DNA of 64,000 bases from Poriferisodalis sp026713105. Lineage in GTDB: Bacteria > Actinomycetota > Acidimicrobiia > Acidimicrobiales > Poriferisodalaceae. Below the pieces are notes generated by a model that worked only from the letters and a program-made list of their open reading frames with translations, made no database searches and was not told where the DNA came from. The DNA lies in the NCBI GenBank assembly GCA_965115995.1, contig OZ220472.1, positions 372,001 to 436,000 on the forward strand, written 5' to 3'. The number at the start of each line of letters is the position of its first letter. Within the stretch, counting starts at the first letter, position 1. Positions 7,683-16,854 of the stretch are shown piece by piece. A program made the translations under genes and the position numbers.

Positions 7683-9772
7683 CTCGGCACCACGACACGC
7701 ATGCCGGTCGCCAGGTCCGCACTGATGACCTCGACATCGCCGTCGACGAAGAGGCCGGTTTCGACCGCCACCAGACGCGTGGACCCGTCGGCGTCGAGGA
7801 CCTCCACAGCGCTGCCTCCCTCGACGAGAGCCAGCAGCGCAGTGGCGGGAACGACCAGGGCATCGGTGATGAGCGTCTCGGTGATCTCGACGGTCACGGT
7901 TGCGCCGATCCATGTCGGCGAGGCCGGCTCGGAGAGCAGGATCGTCACCTCGACGATGTTCTCGCCCGTCTGCTCATCGAGCACCGGCGACGGGTTGACT
8001 GCGGTGACGGTGCCCGCAACATCTGTGTCATCGGGCAATTCCACGTTGACCGCGATGCCAACGGAGATCAGGTCGCGATCGCCGAGCGGCAGGTCTGCTG
8101 AGACTCGCTGTGTCGTGGACAGCTCGCCATTCACGGGTGTCTCCACCACGGTGAGCGAGGCCAGCGACTTGCCGACCTCGAGTTCTTGGCCTAATTCGAT
8201 GCCTTGCTCCCACGGGCCTATCTGCGACGGTCCCGCGATGAAGAGCACGTCAGCGGTGCCCACCATGCCGTCGACGTGCTGCCCGGTTTCGTCTTGCCAG
8301 CGTCGCACGGCTGCGGCGGTGTGTTCGTCGAAGACGCCGTCGACCTCGAACCCCTCGGTGTCTCCGAAGCCCAAGTCGGCCAGGTTCTGTTCAAGTTGGC
8401 CTATGTCGTCCCCATCGAGGCCCACCGTCATGTTGCGATAGGCAGGGGTGTCGCCGTACATGGCGTACAGCGGTCGCGAGACTTCGCCGTGGGCTGCCAA
8501 GTCAGCTTGGGCGCTGACGAGTGCTGCTTCGGCACTGGCCACGGACGCTTCGAGCGCGGCGAGTTCAATGGATGTCGGCTCAGTGAGCAGGTCGGCCAGG
8601 GCTTGCTCGGCTGCCAGTACGGCTGCGTGAGCGGAATCAGTCTCAGCTTGCGTGGGCCCGGCGCGCAGGTCGGCAAGATCTTCCGCGGCGGTATTGAGAT
8701 CGGCACGCGCCTGCGAGTACTGAACCTCAGTCGGGTTCTCGAGCAGATCCAGCCGCTCTTTCGCGGCAAGCACCCTCGCTTCGGCGTCGTCGATCTCGGC
8801 CTGTGTCGGGCCTGCCAGCAGATCGGCCTGCGCTTCCTCGGCAGTTCGCACCTTGGCTTCGGCGTCGTCGATCTCGGCCTGTGTCGGGCCTGCCAGCAGG
8901 TCGGCGAGGTGCTCTTCGGCAGTGTGCAGCTCCGCGCGTGCCAACTCGATCTCGACGCTGTTGTCCGACTTCTGGAGCTCGTCTCTGAGTGTCGCCCAGG
9001 CGGCTAGCCGCGTTGCCTCCGCTGTCTCGATTTCGGCTTCAGATGCTCCCGCCTTCAGATCGGTCAGCGCTTGGGTGGCCGTTTGCACTGCCGCCTCAGC
9101 GGATTCCACTTCGGCTTCGGTTGCTCCCGCCTTCAGATCGGCCAGAGCGGCTTCGGCGGTAGCAATGTCGGCACGAGCTGCCGCGAGATCGCCCTCAGCG
9201 GGGTTGTCCAGTGCTTCCAGTGCTTCCGACGCAGCCGCCACTTCGGCCTGCGCGCTGCTGATCTCGGCAAGGCTCGGTGGTTCGCTCAGCTGATCGCGTG
9301 CTTCTTTGGCCTCGGCCACGGCGGCCCGCGCTGAAGCAACGTCAGCCTCGCTGGGTCCCGAAATGGCGTCGTTCAGATTGTCAGCGGCGACGGCCAGCGC
9401 ATCGCGAGCCGAGGCGACGTCAGCGAGGACTCGTGCTGTATCTGCTTCCGAAGGCTCATGGAGGACGAGATAGAGGCGCTTACCCTGACGCACAACAGTC
9501 CCTTCGCCAGCGAGACGCATGAGCACACCGCTGTTGTGGGTTGCGAGCGTGACCGTTCCCTCGTAATCAAGGGTTCCGGAGATCTCCAGATACTCGGTGA
9601 GATCCCGCTGGGTGACGAGCGCTGAGCTGACGCTGGATTGGCGGTCCTGTTCGGCGCTGCCGTCGCTGCCATTCCGGATCACCGTCACCATCACCGCTGC
9701 AACGGCGACGGCTACCACCAGTACGGCCAACGCTGCGACGCTCAGCAACCGGCGCCTGCGCTGCACGGTCAC
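7679..9772 (-). CDS. Periplasmic-adaptor-like protein with long coiled coil and peptidoglycan-binding domain
   Basis: A 697-residue membrane-fusion (HlyD/MacA-like) protein. Residues 1-33 form a basic start and one membrane helix. A lipoyl/barrel half follows (about 50-105), then an unusually long Ala/Glu-rich coiled coil (about 105-430) made of repeated units of about 35 residues containing LxAGPTQAEIDDAEA or LKAGATEAEVESAEA. A peptidoglycan-binding-1-like domain (about 445-505, with GQLEQNLADLGF and a TAAAVRRWQ helix) precedes the second barrel half and a C-terminal beta domain. The adaptor probably spans the cell wall and links the MacB-like pump to peptidoglycan. It overlaps both neighbours as GTGA. 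Such adaptors are known in actinobacteria; the number of coil repeats is notable. Confidence 0.85.
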   Translation of the reverse strand: MTVQRRRRLLSVAALAVLVVAVAVAAVMVTVIRNGSDGSAEQDRQSSVSSALVTQRDLTEYLEISGTLDYEGTVTLATHNSGVLMRLAGEGTVVRQGKRLYLVLHEPSEADTARVLADVASARDALAVAADNLNDAISGPSEADVASARAAVAEAKEARDQLSEPPSLAEISSAQAEVAAASEALEALDNPAEGDLAAARADIATAEAALADLKAGATEAEVESAEAAVQTATQALTDLKAGASEAEIETAEATRLAAWATLRDELQKSDNSVEIELARAELHTAEEHLADLLAGPTQAEIDDAEAKVRTAEEAQADLLAGPTQAEIDDAEARVLAAKERLDLLENPTEVQYSQARADLNTAAEDLADLRAGPTQAETDSAHAAVLAAEQALADLLTEPTSIELAALEASVASAEAALVSAQADLAAHGEVSRPLYAMYGDTPAYRNMTVGLDGDDIGQLEQNLADLGFGDTEGFEVDGVFDEHTAAAVRRWQDETGQHVDGMVGTADVLFIAGPSQIGPWEQGIELGQELEVGKSLASLTVVETPVNGELSTTQRVSADLPLGDRDLISVGIAVNVELPDDTDVAGTVTAVNPSPVLDEQTGENIVEVTILLSEPASPTWIGATVTVEITETLITDALVVPATALLALVEGGSAVEVLDADGSTRLVAVETGLFVDGDVEVISADLATGMRVVVPR

Positions 9773-10500
9773 TGTCCGCCGCCACGGCCCGGACGAGTGG
9801 GCAGTTGCTCGCCGCAGATCTCGAATGCGGCGCTCACGTCCGAATCGTCGAAATCGAGCCCGCCGAAAGGTCTACCGCCACCGCCTCCAGGAGTGAACGC
9901 ATTCGGATCTGGGTCGGGCACGTCGACACCGTTGTCGCGCATGCACTGAGCGAATTCGAGCAAGCGGTCCATGAGCTCGACCCTGATCTCGTCGAAGTTC
10001 TGCCCTCCCGGACCGAGCGCCAAGCCCTCGATGTGCTCGCTGCACGCGGCTTGAGCTGCGGGAAGGTCCGGATCTCGTCCGATGGCTTGGAGACCCTCGC
10101 TGTCTTGCCCGCCGGCGCCGCCACCGGGACGGCGGCCGAAGACGATCGTTCCATCGGCCTCCACGACCGGATCGGGGAAGTCGACGCCGTTGTCGCGCAT
10201 GCACTGGGCGAATTCGAGCAGGCGTTCCTCATCGGTGAGTTCGGGCTGTGCGCCTGGGCTGGTGTCCGAGGTTGGATCGGCTTGGGAACTCGTGTCTGCT
10301 GCGATGTCAGTTGTCTCTGTGCGGGCAGGTACCCCGGGAGCCTCGTCGACACCCGCGGCAGACAGGGAGTCGTCTGAGGTCGTGGTCATCACGGACTCGA
10401 GCGTGGCGAGACCGCTGGATTCATCGCTCCCGCAGGAAGCAGCAGCCAGGGCGATGACTGTCGCGACGGCGAGCGGTGCGGTCCAAGAGAGTTTGCGCAT
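9769..10500 (-). CDS. Lipoprotein with duplicated FAQCMRDNGV motif
   Basis: A 243-residue secreted lipoprotein: signal peptide with lipobox AAASC (cysteine near residue 24), an Asp/Thr/Ser-rich linker, then two copies of a short domain containing LLEFAQCMRDNGVD-x-PDP (near residues 97 and 190), each with a second downstream cysteine (AACSEH, EICGEQ). Proteins with F/Y-xQCMR-x-x-GV-x-x-PDP motifs are common beside MacB-like efflux adaptors in actinobacteria, but their function is not established as far as I know. The C-terminus is Gly-rich. It is the first gene of the efflux operon, and its stop overlaps the GTG of the adaptor. The ATG at 10500 gives a proper signal peptide. Confidence 0.82.
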   Translation of the reverse strand: MRKLSWTAPLAVATVIALAAASCGSDESSGLATLESVMTTTSDDSLSAAGVDEAPGVPARTETTDIAADTSSQADPTSDTSPGAQPELTDEERLLEFAQCMRDNGVDFPDPVVEADGTIVFGRRPGGGAGGQDSEGLQAIGRDPDLPAAQAACSEHIEGLALGPGGQNFDEIRVELMDRLLEFAQCMRDNGVDVPDPDPNAFTPGGGGGRPFGGLDFDDSDVSAAFEICGEQLPTRPGRGGGQ

Positions 10501-10587
10501 GCGAGAGATCCTCCGGGTCAGGCGTACCGCAACGTACGGACTGCAACTGAGAAAAAACTGAGAACGAGCCAGACCGAAGCCGCGACG

Positions 10588-10601
10588 ATTGTGGACACAA
10601 T
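10588..10601. promoter_or_regulatory. 14-bp perfect palindrome, possible operator
   Basis: ATTGTG-GA-CACAAT lies in the 130-bp gap between the divergent efflux operon and the P1-peptidase-like gene, 30 bp before the latter's ATG. Position and symmetry fit a repressor site. No regulator gene adjoins it, so this is inference only. Confidence 0.35.
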
Positions 10602-10630
10602 TGGCGCACTTGCGCGTAGGGTGCGCGGCC

Positions 10631-11550
10631 ATGGCGTTGGGTTTGCCCTCGGTGCTCGTGGGTTCGTGGACCGACGAGGAAGCAGCGACGGGCGTGACCG
10701 TGGTGCTGCCGCCCCCGGGCACCTTGGGTGCCATCGCGGTGCGCGGCGGGGCGCCGGGCACTCGGGAGGCCGCTGCGCTCAGCTCGACGGGCGCCGGCGT
10801 CGAGTGTCACGGCGTGGTGCTGTGCGGCAACAGCGTGTTCGGTCTTGCCGCGGCCGATGGCGTCGTGCGCTGGTGCGCTGAACAAGGCCGCGGGCTCAAC
10901 ATCCGCGACAGCATCGTGCCAGTCATCGGCGGGGCAGTCGTGTACGACATCGCTTCGCCGCACAGCGAACGTCCAACCGCGGCGGCCGGTTGGGCCGCCT
11001 GTGAGGCCGCCAGTGCAGATGAACCTGCCACCGGGCGAGTCGGCGTCGGGCGTGGCTGCACGATCGGCAAGGTCGCCGGCCGGGACTTCTCGGTGCCCGG
11101 CGGGTTGGGCGCTGCGGTTGTGCGATCGGGTGAGGTCGTCGTCGGTGCCGTCGTGGCGGTCAATGCCTTGGGCGATGTCATCGACGCCGACGGGACCGTG
11201 CTGGCCGGTTGCACGGCGCCGCCTGGTTCTGAGCGTACCCCTATGACGCGATCGATGCCATACCCGGATTCACCGGGCGCGGTACCGAGGAGCCGGAGTC
11301 ACCCGAGCGTGGCAATACCACCATCGGCTGTTTGGTCACCAATGCTCGCCTCACCAAGCCAGAGGCCTGCCGGGTGGCCGACCTCGCGCATACAGGCATC
11401 GCCAGGGCCATCGAGCCGCCGCACACGAATTTCGACGGCGACGCGCTGTTCCTGCTCGCCACCGGTGAAGTCGACACACAGCCGGACTTGGTGGCAACTC
11501 TGGGGGCAGCCGCGGTAGCTCAAGCCATCAGGTCGGAATTCGTTACCTGA
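10631..11550 (+). pseudogene. P1-family (DmpA/NylC-like) peptidase, interrupted by one frameshift
   Basis: Bases 10631 to about 11230 encode the N-terminal part (VGSWTD...TGVTVVL, GGAPGTREAAAL, NSVFGLAAADGV, and VGRGCTIGKVAG) of an Ntn-like hydrolase of the P1/S58 family. The rest continues in the -1 frame from about 11232 to 11550, starting AYPYDAIDAIPG and including GNTTIGCLVTNA, where family members cleave themselves before the first Thr, the nucleophile. One missing base near 11229-11234 explains the break, since both halves are intact and continuous. The enzyme would be an aminopeptidase or amidase. Either a recent pseudogene or a sequencing error; the preserved active site favours error or very recent loss. 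Confidence 0.82.
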
Positions 11551-11625
11551 GGCTGAGCCGATCGGCGAAGCCGCGGTCTGAGCGGCCCGTGAGCCCAATC
11601 GCATGAGAATGGGGAACAAGAGCGG
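11548..11625 (+). repeat. Interspersed ~70-bp repeat, copy C
   Basis: Starts at the TGA stop of the P1-peptidase-like gene. It has the shared GGCTGAGCCG and GAGCGGCCCGTGAGC body, but the longer tail variant with CCCAATCGCATGAGAATGGGGAACAAGAGCGG, which it shares with copy E only. Some body positions differ from copies A and D (GCGGTCTGAGC). Confidence 0.85.
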
Positions 11626-11667
11626 AAAGCGACAGGCGGCGCGACGAGGAGGCTGGTTCGCGAGCGC

Positions 11668-11916
11668 ATGTTCCAATCTGGCCGCGACTGTGGCAATCTG
11701 GTCGTACCAGAGAAAGGGGGTGGTCCACACAATGCCGAAACGCAAGAGGACTCTGGAGGTGGCCGGGCGCTGAGGCGACCCGCTTCCGAGAAGGGGACGT
11801 CTCCATCAGGTGGCGACTCCAACCCGGACCACCGAACCCCACAAGATCCGCGTGCTGGTCCTCACGCGGCCGCTGCCCCGCCGAACGGCGGAGGCGCGAA
11901 CACGATCTTCGGGTAA
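11668..11916 (+). CDS. Possible small hydrophilic protein, unknown
   Basis: An open frame of 82 residues, rich in Gly, Pro, Asp and Ser, ending GGGANTIFG with a TAA 5 bp before a strong terminator hairpin. That position is the main evidence that something is transcribed here. The upstream ATG has GAGGAGG but at a poor distance (16 nt). A second, better-spaced start at 11732 (G-rich Shine-Dalgarno, 8 nt) opens a different frame of only 13 codons, MPKRKRTLEVAGR. I recognise no family. The 464-bp gap between 11550 and 12015 otherwise holds repeat copy C and the terminator. Confidence 0.35.
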   Translation: MFQSGRDCGNLVVPEKGGGPHNAETQEDSGGGRALRRPASEKGTSPSGGDSNPDHRTPQDPRAGPHAAAAPPNGGGANTIFG

Positions 11917-11921
11917 GCGCG

Positions 11922-11949
11922 GGCCCCGGCCAAATGGCCGGGGCCTGTT
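11922..11949 (+). terminator. Strong intrinsic-type terminator hairpin
   Basis: GGCCCCGGCC-AAAT-GGCCGGGGCC is a perfect 10-bp GC stem with a 4-nt loop, followed by TGTT. The weak T-tract is usual for high-GC actinobacteria. It ends whatever transcript crosses 11.6-11.9 kb and insulates the acyl-CoA dehydrogenase gene. Confidence 0.75.
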
Positions 11950-12014
11950 CGCGTCTGCCCGGAGGTCGCGCTGGCGCCAATCCGCGTTTGGCGGTCCAGC
12001 ACTAGGGTCCGCAC

Positions 12015-13217
12015 ATGGATTTCGACTGGCCGGACGATGACGATCCTCGCCGTGTCGCGGTGCGGGACTGGCTCGACGACCACGACGGCAATCCGAGCCA
12101 GGAGGCGCTGGCACACGCCGGATACGTGGCGCCGCACTGGCCGAAGCCCTACGGCCTCGAGGCCGACCCCATCACCCAGCTGCTCATCGACGAGGAGTTG
12201 GGCAAAGCCGGTGTGAGGCGTCTGGCGGGCGGCATCGGGCTGGGCTGGGCCGGTCCGACGATCCTGTATGGCGGCACCGATGCGCAGCAGAAGCGTTACC
12301 TGTGGCCGATCCTCACCGGCGAGGAAGTGTGGTGCCAGCTGTTCTCCGAGCCTGACAGCGGTTCGGACCTGGCGAATCTGGCAACCCGGGCCGTGCGCGA
12401 CGGCGATCGCTACATCGTCAACGGCTCGAAGATCTGGTCTTCAGGAGCGCATCGCAGCAAGCTCGGCATCCTCATTGCGCGCACCGACCCCGATGTGCCC
12501 AAGCACCGGGGCGTGTCCTACTTCATCTGCCCGATGGACAGCCCCGGCCTGGAGCTGCGCCCGATCGTCGACATGACCACGGCCCACTCGTTCAATCAGA
12601 CGTTCTTCAACGACATGGAATTGCCCGTCGAGAACCGGATCGGGGACGAGAACGACGGTTGGCGGCTGGCGAAGATCACGCTCGGCAACGAGCGGGTGTC
12701 GCTGTCGGGAGAAGGGGCGCTATGGGGGAGCGGCCCCAGCGCTGCCGATCTGCTCGAGGTAGTCCGATCAGCCGGCGGGCTGACCGACCCGGTCATGCGT
12801 GATCGGGCAGCACGGCTGCACATCGAGGGAGAGGTGCTGCGTCTCATCCGTCTGCGGACGCTGAGTGCGCGCCTGGCAGGCCGCCAGCCGGGACCCGAAG
12901 CCAGCGTGCGCAAAGCGCTCGCTGACGATCACGGCCAGCATGTGATGACACTGGCAAAGGACCTCTCCGGGGCCCACGGGCTGCTGGCAGACACCGGTCC
13001 GCTCGGCACGTCGCCCGAGTTCCCCAAGTCCCAAGCTGTCGTCGAGGGCTGGAACGGCTGGCACGGTGGCTACCTGTTCAGCCCTGCGCTCACGATCGGT
13101 GGCGGCACCTCAGAGGTGCAGCGCAACATCATCGCCGAGCGGGTGCTGGGCCTGCCCCACGACGTCGACGTGGAATCCGGCAAGACCTGGGCCGAGTCCC
13201 GTACATCGCTCGCCTGA
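12015..13217 (+). CDS. Acyl-CoA dehydrogenase family protein
   Basis: A 400-residue flavoenzyme of the acyl-CoA dehydrogenase family, which introduces the alpha-beta double bond into an acyl-CoA and passes electrons to ETF. The FAD/substrate signature appears as WCQLFSEPDSGSDLA followed by VNGSKIWSSGAH, and the C-terminal domain ends with GGGTSEVQRNIIAERVLGLP. The length matches the family. It is more like the actinobacterial acyl-CoA dehydrogenases used for sterol or branched substrates than short-chain ones, but the substrate is inference. It converges with a crotonase gene on the other strand, 24 bp away. Confidence 0.9.
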   Translation: MDFDWPDDDDPRRVAVRDWLDDHDGNPSQEALAHAGYVAPHWPKPYGLEADPITQLLIDEELGKAGVRRLAGGIGLGWAGPTILYGGTDAQQKRYLWPILTGEEVWCQLFSEPDSGSDLANLATRAVRDGDRYIVNGSKIWSSGAHRSKLGILIARTDPDVPKHRGVSYFICPMDSPGLELRPIVDMTTAHSFNQTFFNDMELPVENRIGDENDGWRLAKITLGNERVSLSGEGALWGSGPSAADLLEVVRSAGGLTDPVMRDRAARLHIEGEVLRLIRLRTLSARLAGRQPGPEASVRKALADDHGQHVMTLAKDLSGAHGLLADTGPLGTSPEFPKSQAVVEGWNGWHGGYLFSPALTIGGGTSEVQRNIIAERVLGLPHDVDVESGKTWAESRTSLA

Positions 13218-13241
13218 TCCGCCGCCCCGATCGGGCGGGGG

Positions 13242-14036
13242 CTAGCGGCCGGTGAATGTGGGGGGACGCTTCTCCAGGAACGCCTTGACGGCTTCCTTGG
13301 TGTCCTCGGTGGTGAAGTTGAGCGACTGAGCCATGCCCTCGCCCTCGAGCGCGGTGTTGAAGTCGGCCGAGGCATTGAGCGTCAGCAGGCGCTTTGTCAT
13401 TGCGACAGCAATCGGCGGCCCGGCGGCGAGGCGATCGGCCCAGTCGTCGACGAAGGCGTCGAGGTCGCCGTGGGGCACCACCTTGTTGACGATGCCGAAA
13501 TCCTCTGCTTGCTTGGCATCAATGACGTCGGCGAAGAACGCCAACTCCTTCGCCCGGTGCAGACCGATCAGCCGCGGCAGTATCCACGTGCCGCCGAAGT
13601 CGACACTGAGCCCGCGGCGAGCGAAGATCTCGCTGAATCGGGCCTGGTCCGAAGCCACAATCAAATCGCAGGCCAGCGCCATGTTCATGCCAGCGCCCGC
13701 AGCGACGCCGTTCACCTTGGCGATGACCGGCACCATGATCGAGTAGAGCGCTGACACCGTCTGGTGAATCACATTCAGGTCTTGCAGCGCGTGTCGCTTG
13801 GGCGCGTCGTCGTCACCACCAGCGAGATCGGCACCGCTGCAGAAGGCATCGCCTGCGCCGGTCATCACCACGCAGCGAACGGTGGGGTCTCCACCGATTG
13901 CGTTCCACGTTTCGCGCAGCTCGGTGAACATCTGGGTGCTCGCCGCATTGAGGCGGTGGGGCCTGTTCATGGTGATGGTGACGACGCCGTTGTCCGACGC
14001 GTCGATGATCAGAGTCTCGAGTTCTGCCGATTCCAT
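13242..14036 (-). CDS. Enoyl-CoA hydratase (crotonase family)
   Basis: A 264-residue crotonase. It contains VVTITMNRPHRLNA at the N-terminus, the oxyanion-hole segment GAGDAFCSGADLAGG (about residues 60-74), and VNGVAAGAGMNMALACDL (about 105-122). It ends with the FLEKRPPTF tail typical of this class. Catalytic detail: the hydratase glutamate positions cannot be confirmed by eye, so isomerase or hydratase is open. The ATG at 14036 is preferred to longer in-frame extensions because the domain begins at once. Together with the convergent acyl-CoA dehydrogenase it supports a beta-oxidation-like step. Confidence 0.88.
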   Translation of the reverse strand: MESAELETLIIDASDNGVVTITMNRPHRLNAASTQMFTELRETWNAIGGDPTVRCVVMTGAGDAFCSGADLAGGDDDAPKRHALQDLNVIHQTVSALYSIMVPVIAKVNGVAAGAGMNMALACDLIVASDQARFSEIFARRGLSVDFGGTWILPRLIGLHRAKELAFFADVIDAKQAEDFGIVNKVVPHGDLDAFVDDWADRLAAGPPIAVAMTKRLLTLNASADFNTALEGEGMAQSLNFTTEDTKEAVKAFLEKRPPTFTGR

Positions 14037-14079
14037 GGGCAGCGACGCTAGTGGTGGGGGGCGCCCTGCGCCCGTTGGC

Positions 14080-15236
14080 TCAACGCCGCTGATCGGACCA
14101 CCCAGCCAGGCGTTCGACTGTCTGCTCCATGTCGTCGTTGCTGCCAGCGAAGGAGAAACGGATGTAGCGATGCCCCTCGGCGGGGTCGAAGTCGATGCCG
14201 GGTGTGGTGGCGATGCCCAGCTCTGCAAGCCACTTGGCTGCGAGCTCGGCGCTGTCGTCGGTGAGATGGTCGACATTGGCGTAGATGTAGAAGGCTCCGT
14301 CGGGCGGGGCGATGCGATCAATGCCCGCCGAGGGCAAGCCGTCGAGCAGGATTCGGCGGTTGACGGTGTAGCGCGCCACGTTCGCCTCGAGCTCGCCGAT
14401 GCTGTCGAAGGCTCCCAAGGCGGCGTACTGAGAGACCGTGGCCGCGGCGATGGTGGCGTTCTGGGCGAGGCGCTCGACTGGCGAAACGAGGTCGGGTGGA
14501 AGCAGCAGCCATCCCAGCCGCCAACCGGTCATCGAGAAGTACTTGGAGAAGCTGTTCACGACGACGGCACTCGGGCTGTGCGCCGCCGCCGTGGCCGCCT
14601 GCGTTCCATAGGTGATGCCGTGGTAGATCTCGTCGGACACGAGCCGCACGCCGGAGTCGTGGCACCAGCGAGCAAGCCGTCCCAACTCGTCGGCCATGAG
14701 CATGGTGCCGGTGGGGTTGGCGGGACTGGCGACGACCAGCCGTCGAGCGGGCCGGCGTACTCAACCATGTCGGCGGTCAGCCGGAACCCGGTCTCGGGTG
14801 TGACCGAAATCTCGATGACCTCGATGTCCAGCGCTTCGAGAGTGTTGCGATAGCAGGGATAGCCCGGCGACGTCACCGCCACCCGGTCGCCTGCCTCAAA
14901 GCATGAGAGAAATGCGAGCGTGAAGGCCCCGCTGGCGCCCTGGGTGACGACGATGCGGTCGGCGTCGGTGTCGTGGCTGTACCAGTCGGCGTAGTGCTGA
15001 GCGAGGCGCTGCCGCAGCGGCTCGATGCCCACGGCAGATGTGTAGCCCAGCACGTCACCGTCGATGGCAGCCTTTGCAGCGGCACGAGCGCCTGAGGGCG
15101 CGGGCGTCGACGGCTGGCCGACCTCCATGTGCACGACATCGCCGCCAGCGGCCTCCCGCTGTGCAGCAGCGCGCATCATCTCCATCACGAAGAACGGCGC
15201 GATGTCCGCCCGCTCCGAGATCTTGAGGCCGCTCAC
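14080..15236 (-). pseudogene. Class I/II PLP aminotransferase, interrupted by one frameshift
   Basis: Read on the minus strand from GTG 15236, the first part gives SGLKISERADIAPFFVMEMM, GQPSTPAP, LGYTSAVGIEPLR and TQGASGAFTL. Near 14738-14745 the frame shifts by one base, and the rest continues as LVVASPANPTG, SDEIYHGITYG, the PLP-lysine motif NSFSKYFSMTGWRLGW, and the C-terminal IRFSFA arginine. All core elements of an aspartate/alanine-type aminotransferase are present once one missing base is allowed, between GAC-GG and CTG-GTC. It would transfer amino groups between an amino acid and a 2-oxo acid. It diverges from cobQ, but no cobalamin role is implied. Frameshift error or very recent pseudogene. 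Confidence 0.85.
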
Positions 15237-15321
15237 GCCCGGGCTCGTTCGCGCATGGCCTCAGAGGCTAAGAGCCCGTCTCGGGCGCCGGGGCAATCTG
15301 GGGTGTTTGTACGCTGCCGCG

Positions 15322-16815
15322 GTGCCCGGCCACGCCACAGATGCACTGGCGCCTGGCCTGATGGTGTGCGGGACCGCATCCAACGCCGGCAAGAGCACGC
15401 TCGTGGCAGGTCTGTGCCGCCTGCTGGCACGGCGTGGCGTGCGAGCGGCTCCGTTCAAGGCCCAGAACATGGCGTTGAACTCCGCGGTCACGGCCTCGGG
15501 TCACGAGATCGGCAGGGCCCAGTTCGCGCAGGCGCAGGCTGCGGGCGTCGAGGCCACCGTTGCCATGAACCCGGTCCTGCTGAAGCCGACGAGCGATGTC
15601 GCTGCCCAGGTCATCGTGGAGGGCAGGCCGCTGGGTTCGATGATTGCGGCGGAGTATCACCGCTACAAGCCGGAACTGTTTGAGCTTGTCCTGGAGTCAC
15701 TGCTCCAACTGCGCTGCGAATTCGACGCTGTCGTGCTCGAAGGAGCGGGAAGCCCCGCAGAGATCAACCTTGCCGACAGCGACATCGTCAATCTGCGCGT
15801 TGCCGAGCGGACGGGCGTGCCAGCGATTGTTGTCGGCGACATCGACATGGGCGGGGTCTTCGCCTCACTCGCGGGCACTGTCGCGCTGCTCCCGTCTGAA
15901 CAACGGCGACTTGTGCGTGGCTTCGTGATTAACAAGTTCCGCGGCGACCCGACCCTGCTCGGCAACGGGCTCGTCGATCTCGAGCGACATAGCGGGGTGC
16001 CCACGCTCGGCGTGATCCCGATGCTCGACGAGTTGCACATCGACGCCGAAGACTCCGTTGCGTTGGCGGAGATGCCACCGCCGCGGGCCGATGCTCATCT
16101 CGACGTAGCCGTGATCGCATTTCCGTACCTGTCGAACTTCACCGACCTCGATCCGCTCTTGGGCGAATCCGACATCGCCGTACGTTTCGTTCGCTCGGCG
16201 CGCGAGCTGGGCCGTCCTGACCTGATCGTGCTGGGAGGATCCAAGGCCACGGTGAAGGACTTGGCATGGATGCGCTCACGGGGCATCGCCGATGCTCTGC
16301 TGGAGGCCGTCAATGAACACAGCGCAGTCGTGCTCGGACTTTGCGGCGGCTACCAGATGCTCGGCGCGAGCATCCATGACGACTTCGAGTCGCGACAAGG
16401 GAAGGTGCAGGGTCTGGGCTTGCTCAGCGTCGAGACCATGTTCTCCGAAGACAAGGTGCTCGCCCAGCGCCGAGGTGAAGCCTGCGGAGCCGAGTTGTGG
16501 GGCTACCAGATTCATCACGGCCGGGTCCAGCCCGCTTCCCACAGCGGCGAGGAGCCCTGGTTGTGGCTGGACGGCGAGCCTGAGGGCTGGTGCAGCGGTC
16601 GAGTGATGGGCACATCGCTCCACGGCGTCTTCGAGAGCGACGAATTCCGGCACGCGTTCTTGGCCCAAGTGGCTGCCGACCGCGGCTGCCCCTACACGCC
16701 GGAGCCCGGCTCGTTCGCCGAACGCCGCGAGGCGCAGTTCGACAGAGTCGCCGACGCCATCGAGGAGCATGTCGACGTGAGGGCGCTCCTCAAGATCATG
16801 GGCGTCGAAGCGTGA
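15322..16815 (+). CDS. cobQ: Cobyric acid synthase (CobQ)
   Basis: A 497-residue glutamine-dependent amidotransferase that amidates adenosyl-cobyrinic a,c-diamide at positions b, d, e and g in B12 synthesis. The N-terminal ATP domain has GTASNAGKSTLVAGLCR and APFKAQNMALNS; the C-terminal triad glutaminase domain has the nucleophile cysteine in VLGLCGGYQMLG (about residue 340) and the histidine in GTSLHGVFES. The GTG at 15322 gives the usual length and places the P-loop near residue 17; ATG 15361 is too close to it. It faces cobO across 39 bp. No other corrin-ring genes are in the window. Confidence 0.93.
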   Translation: MPGHATDALAPGLMVCGTASNAGKSTLVAGLCRLLARRGVRAAPFKAQNMALNSAVTASGHEIGRAQFAQAQAAGVEATVAMNPVLLKPTSDVAAQVIVEGRPLGSMIAAEYHRYKPELFELVLESLLQLRCEFDAVVLEGAGSPAEINLADSDIVNLRVAERTGVPAIVVGDIDMGGVFASLAGTVALLPSEQRRLVRGFVINKFRGDPTLLGNGLVDLERHSGVPTLGVIPMLDELHIDAEDSVALAEMPPPRADAHLDVAVIAFPYLSNFTDLDPLLGESDIAVRFVRSARELGRPDLIVLGGSKATVKDLAWMRSRGIADALLEAVNEHSAVVLGLCGGYQMLGASIHDDFESRQGKVQGLGLLSVETMFSEDKVLAQRRGEACGAELWGYQIHHGRVQPASHSGEEPWLWLDGEPEGWCSGRVMGTSLHGVFESDEFRHAFLAQVAADRGCPYTPEPGSFAERREAQFDRVADAIEEHVDVRALLKIMGVEA

Positions 16816-16854
16816 CCGAGCTTTAACCGCAGCCGTCGCCGGTCGTGGAGAGCC

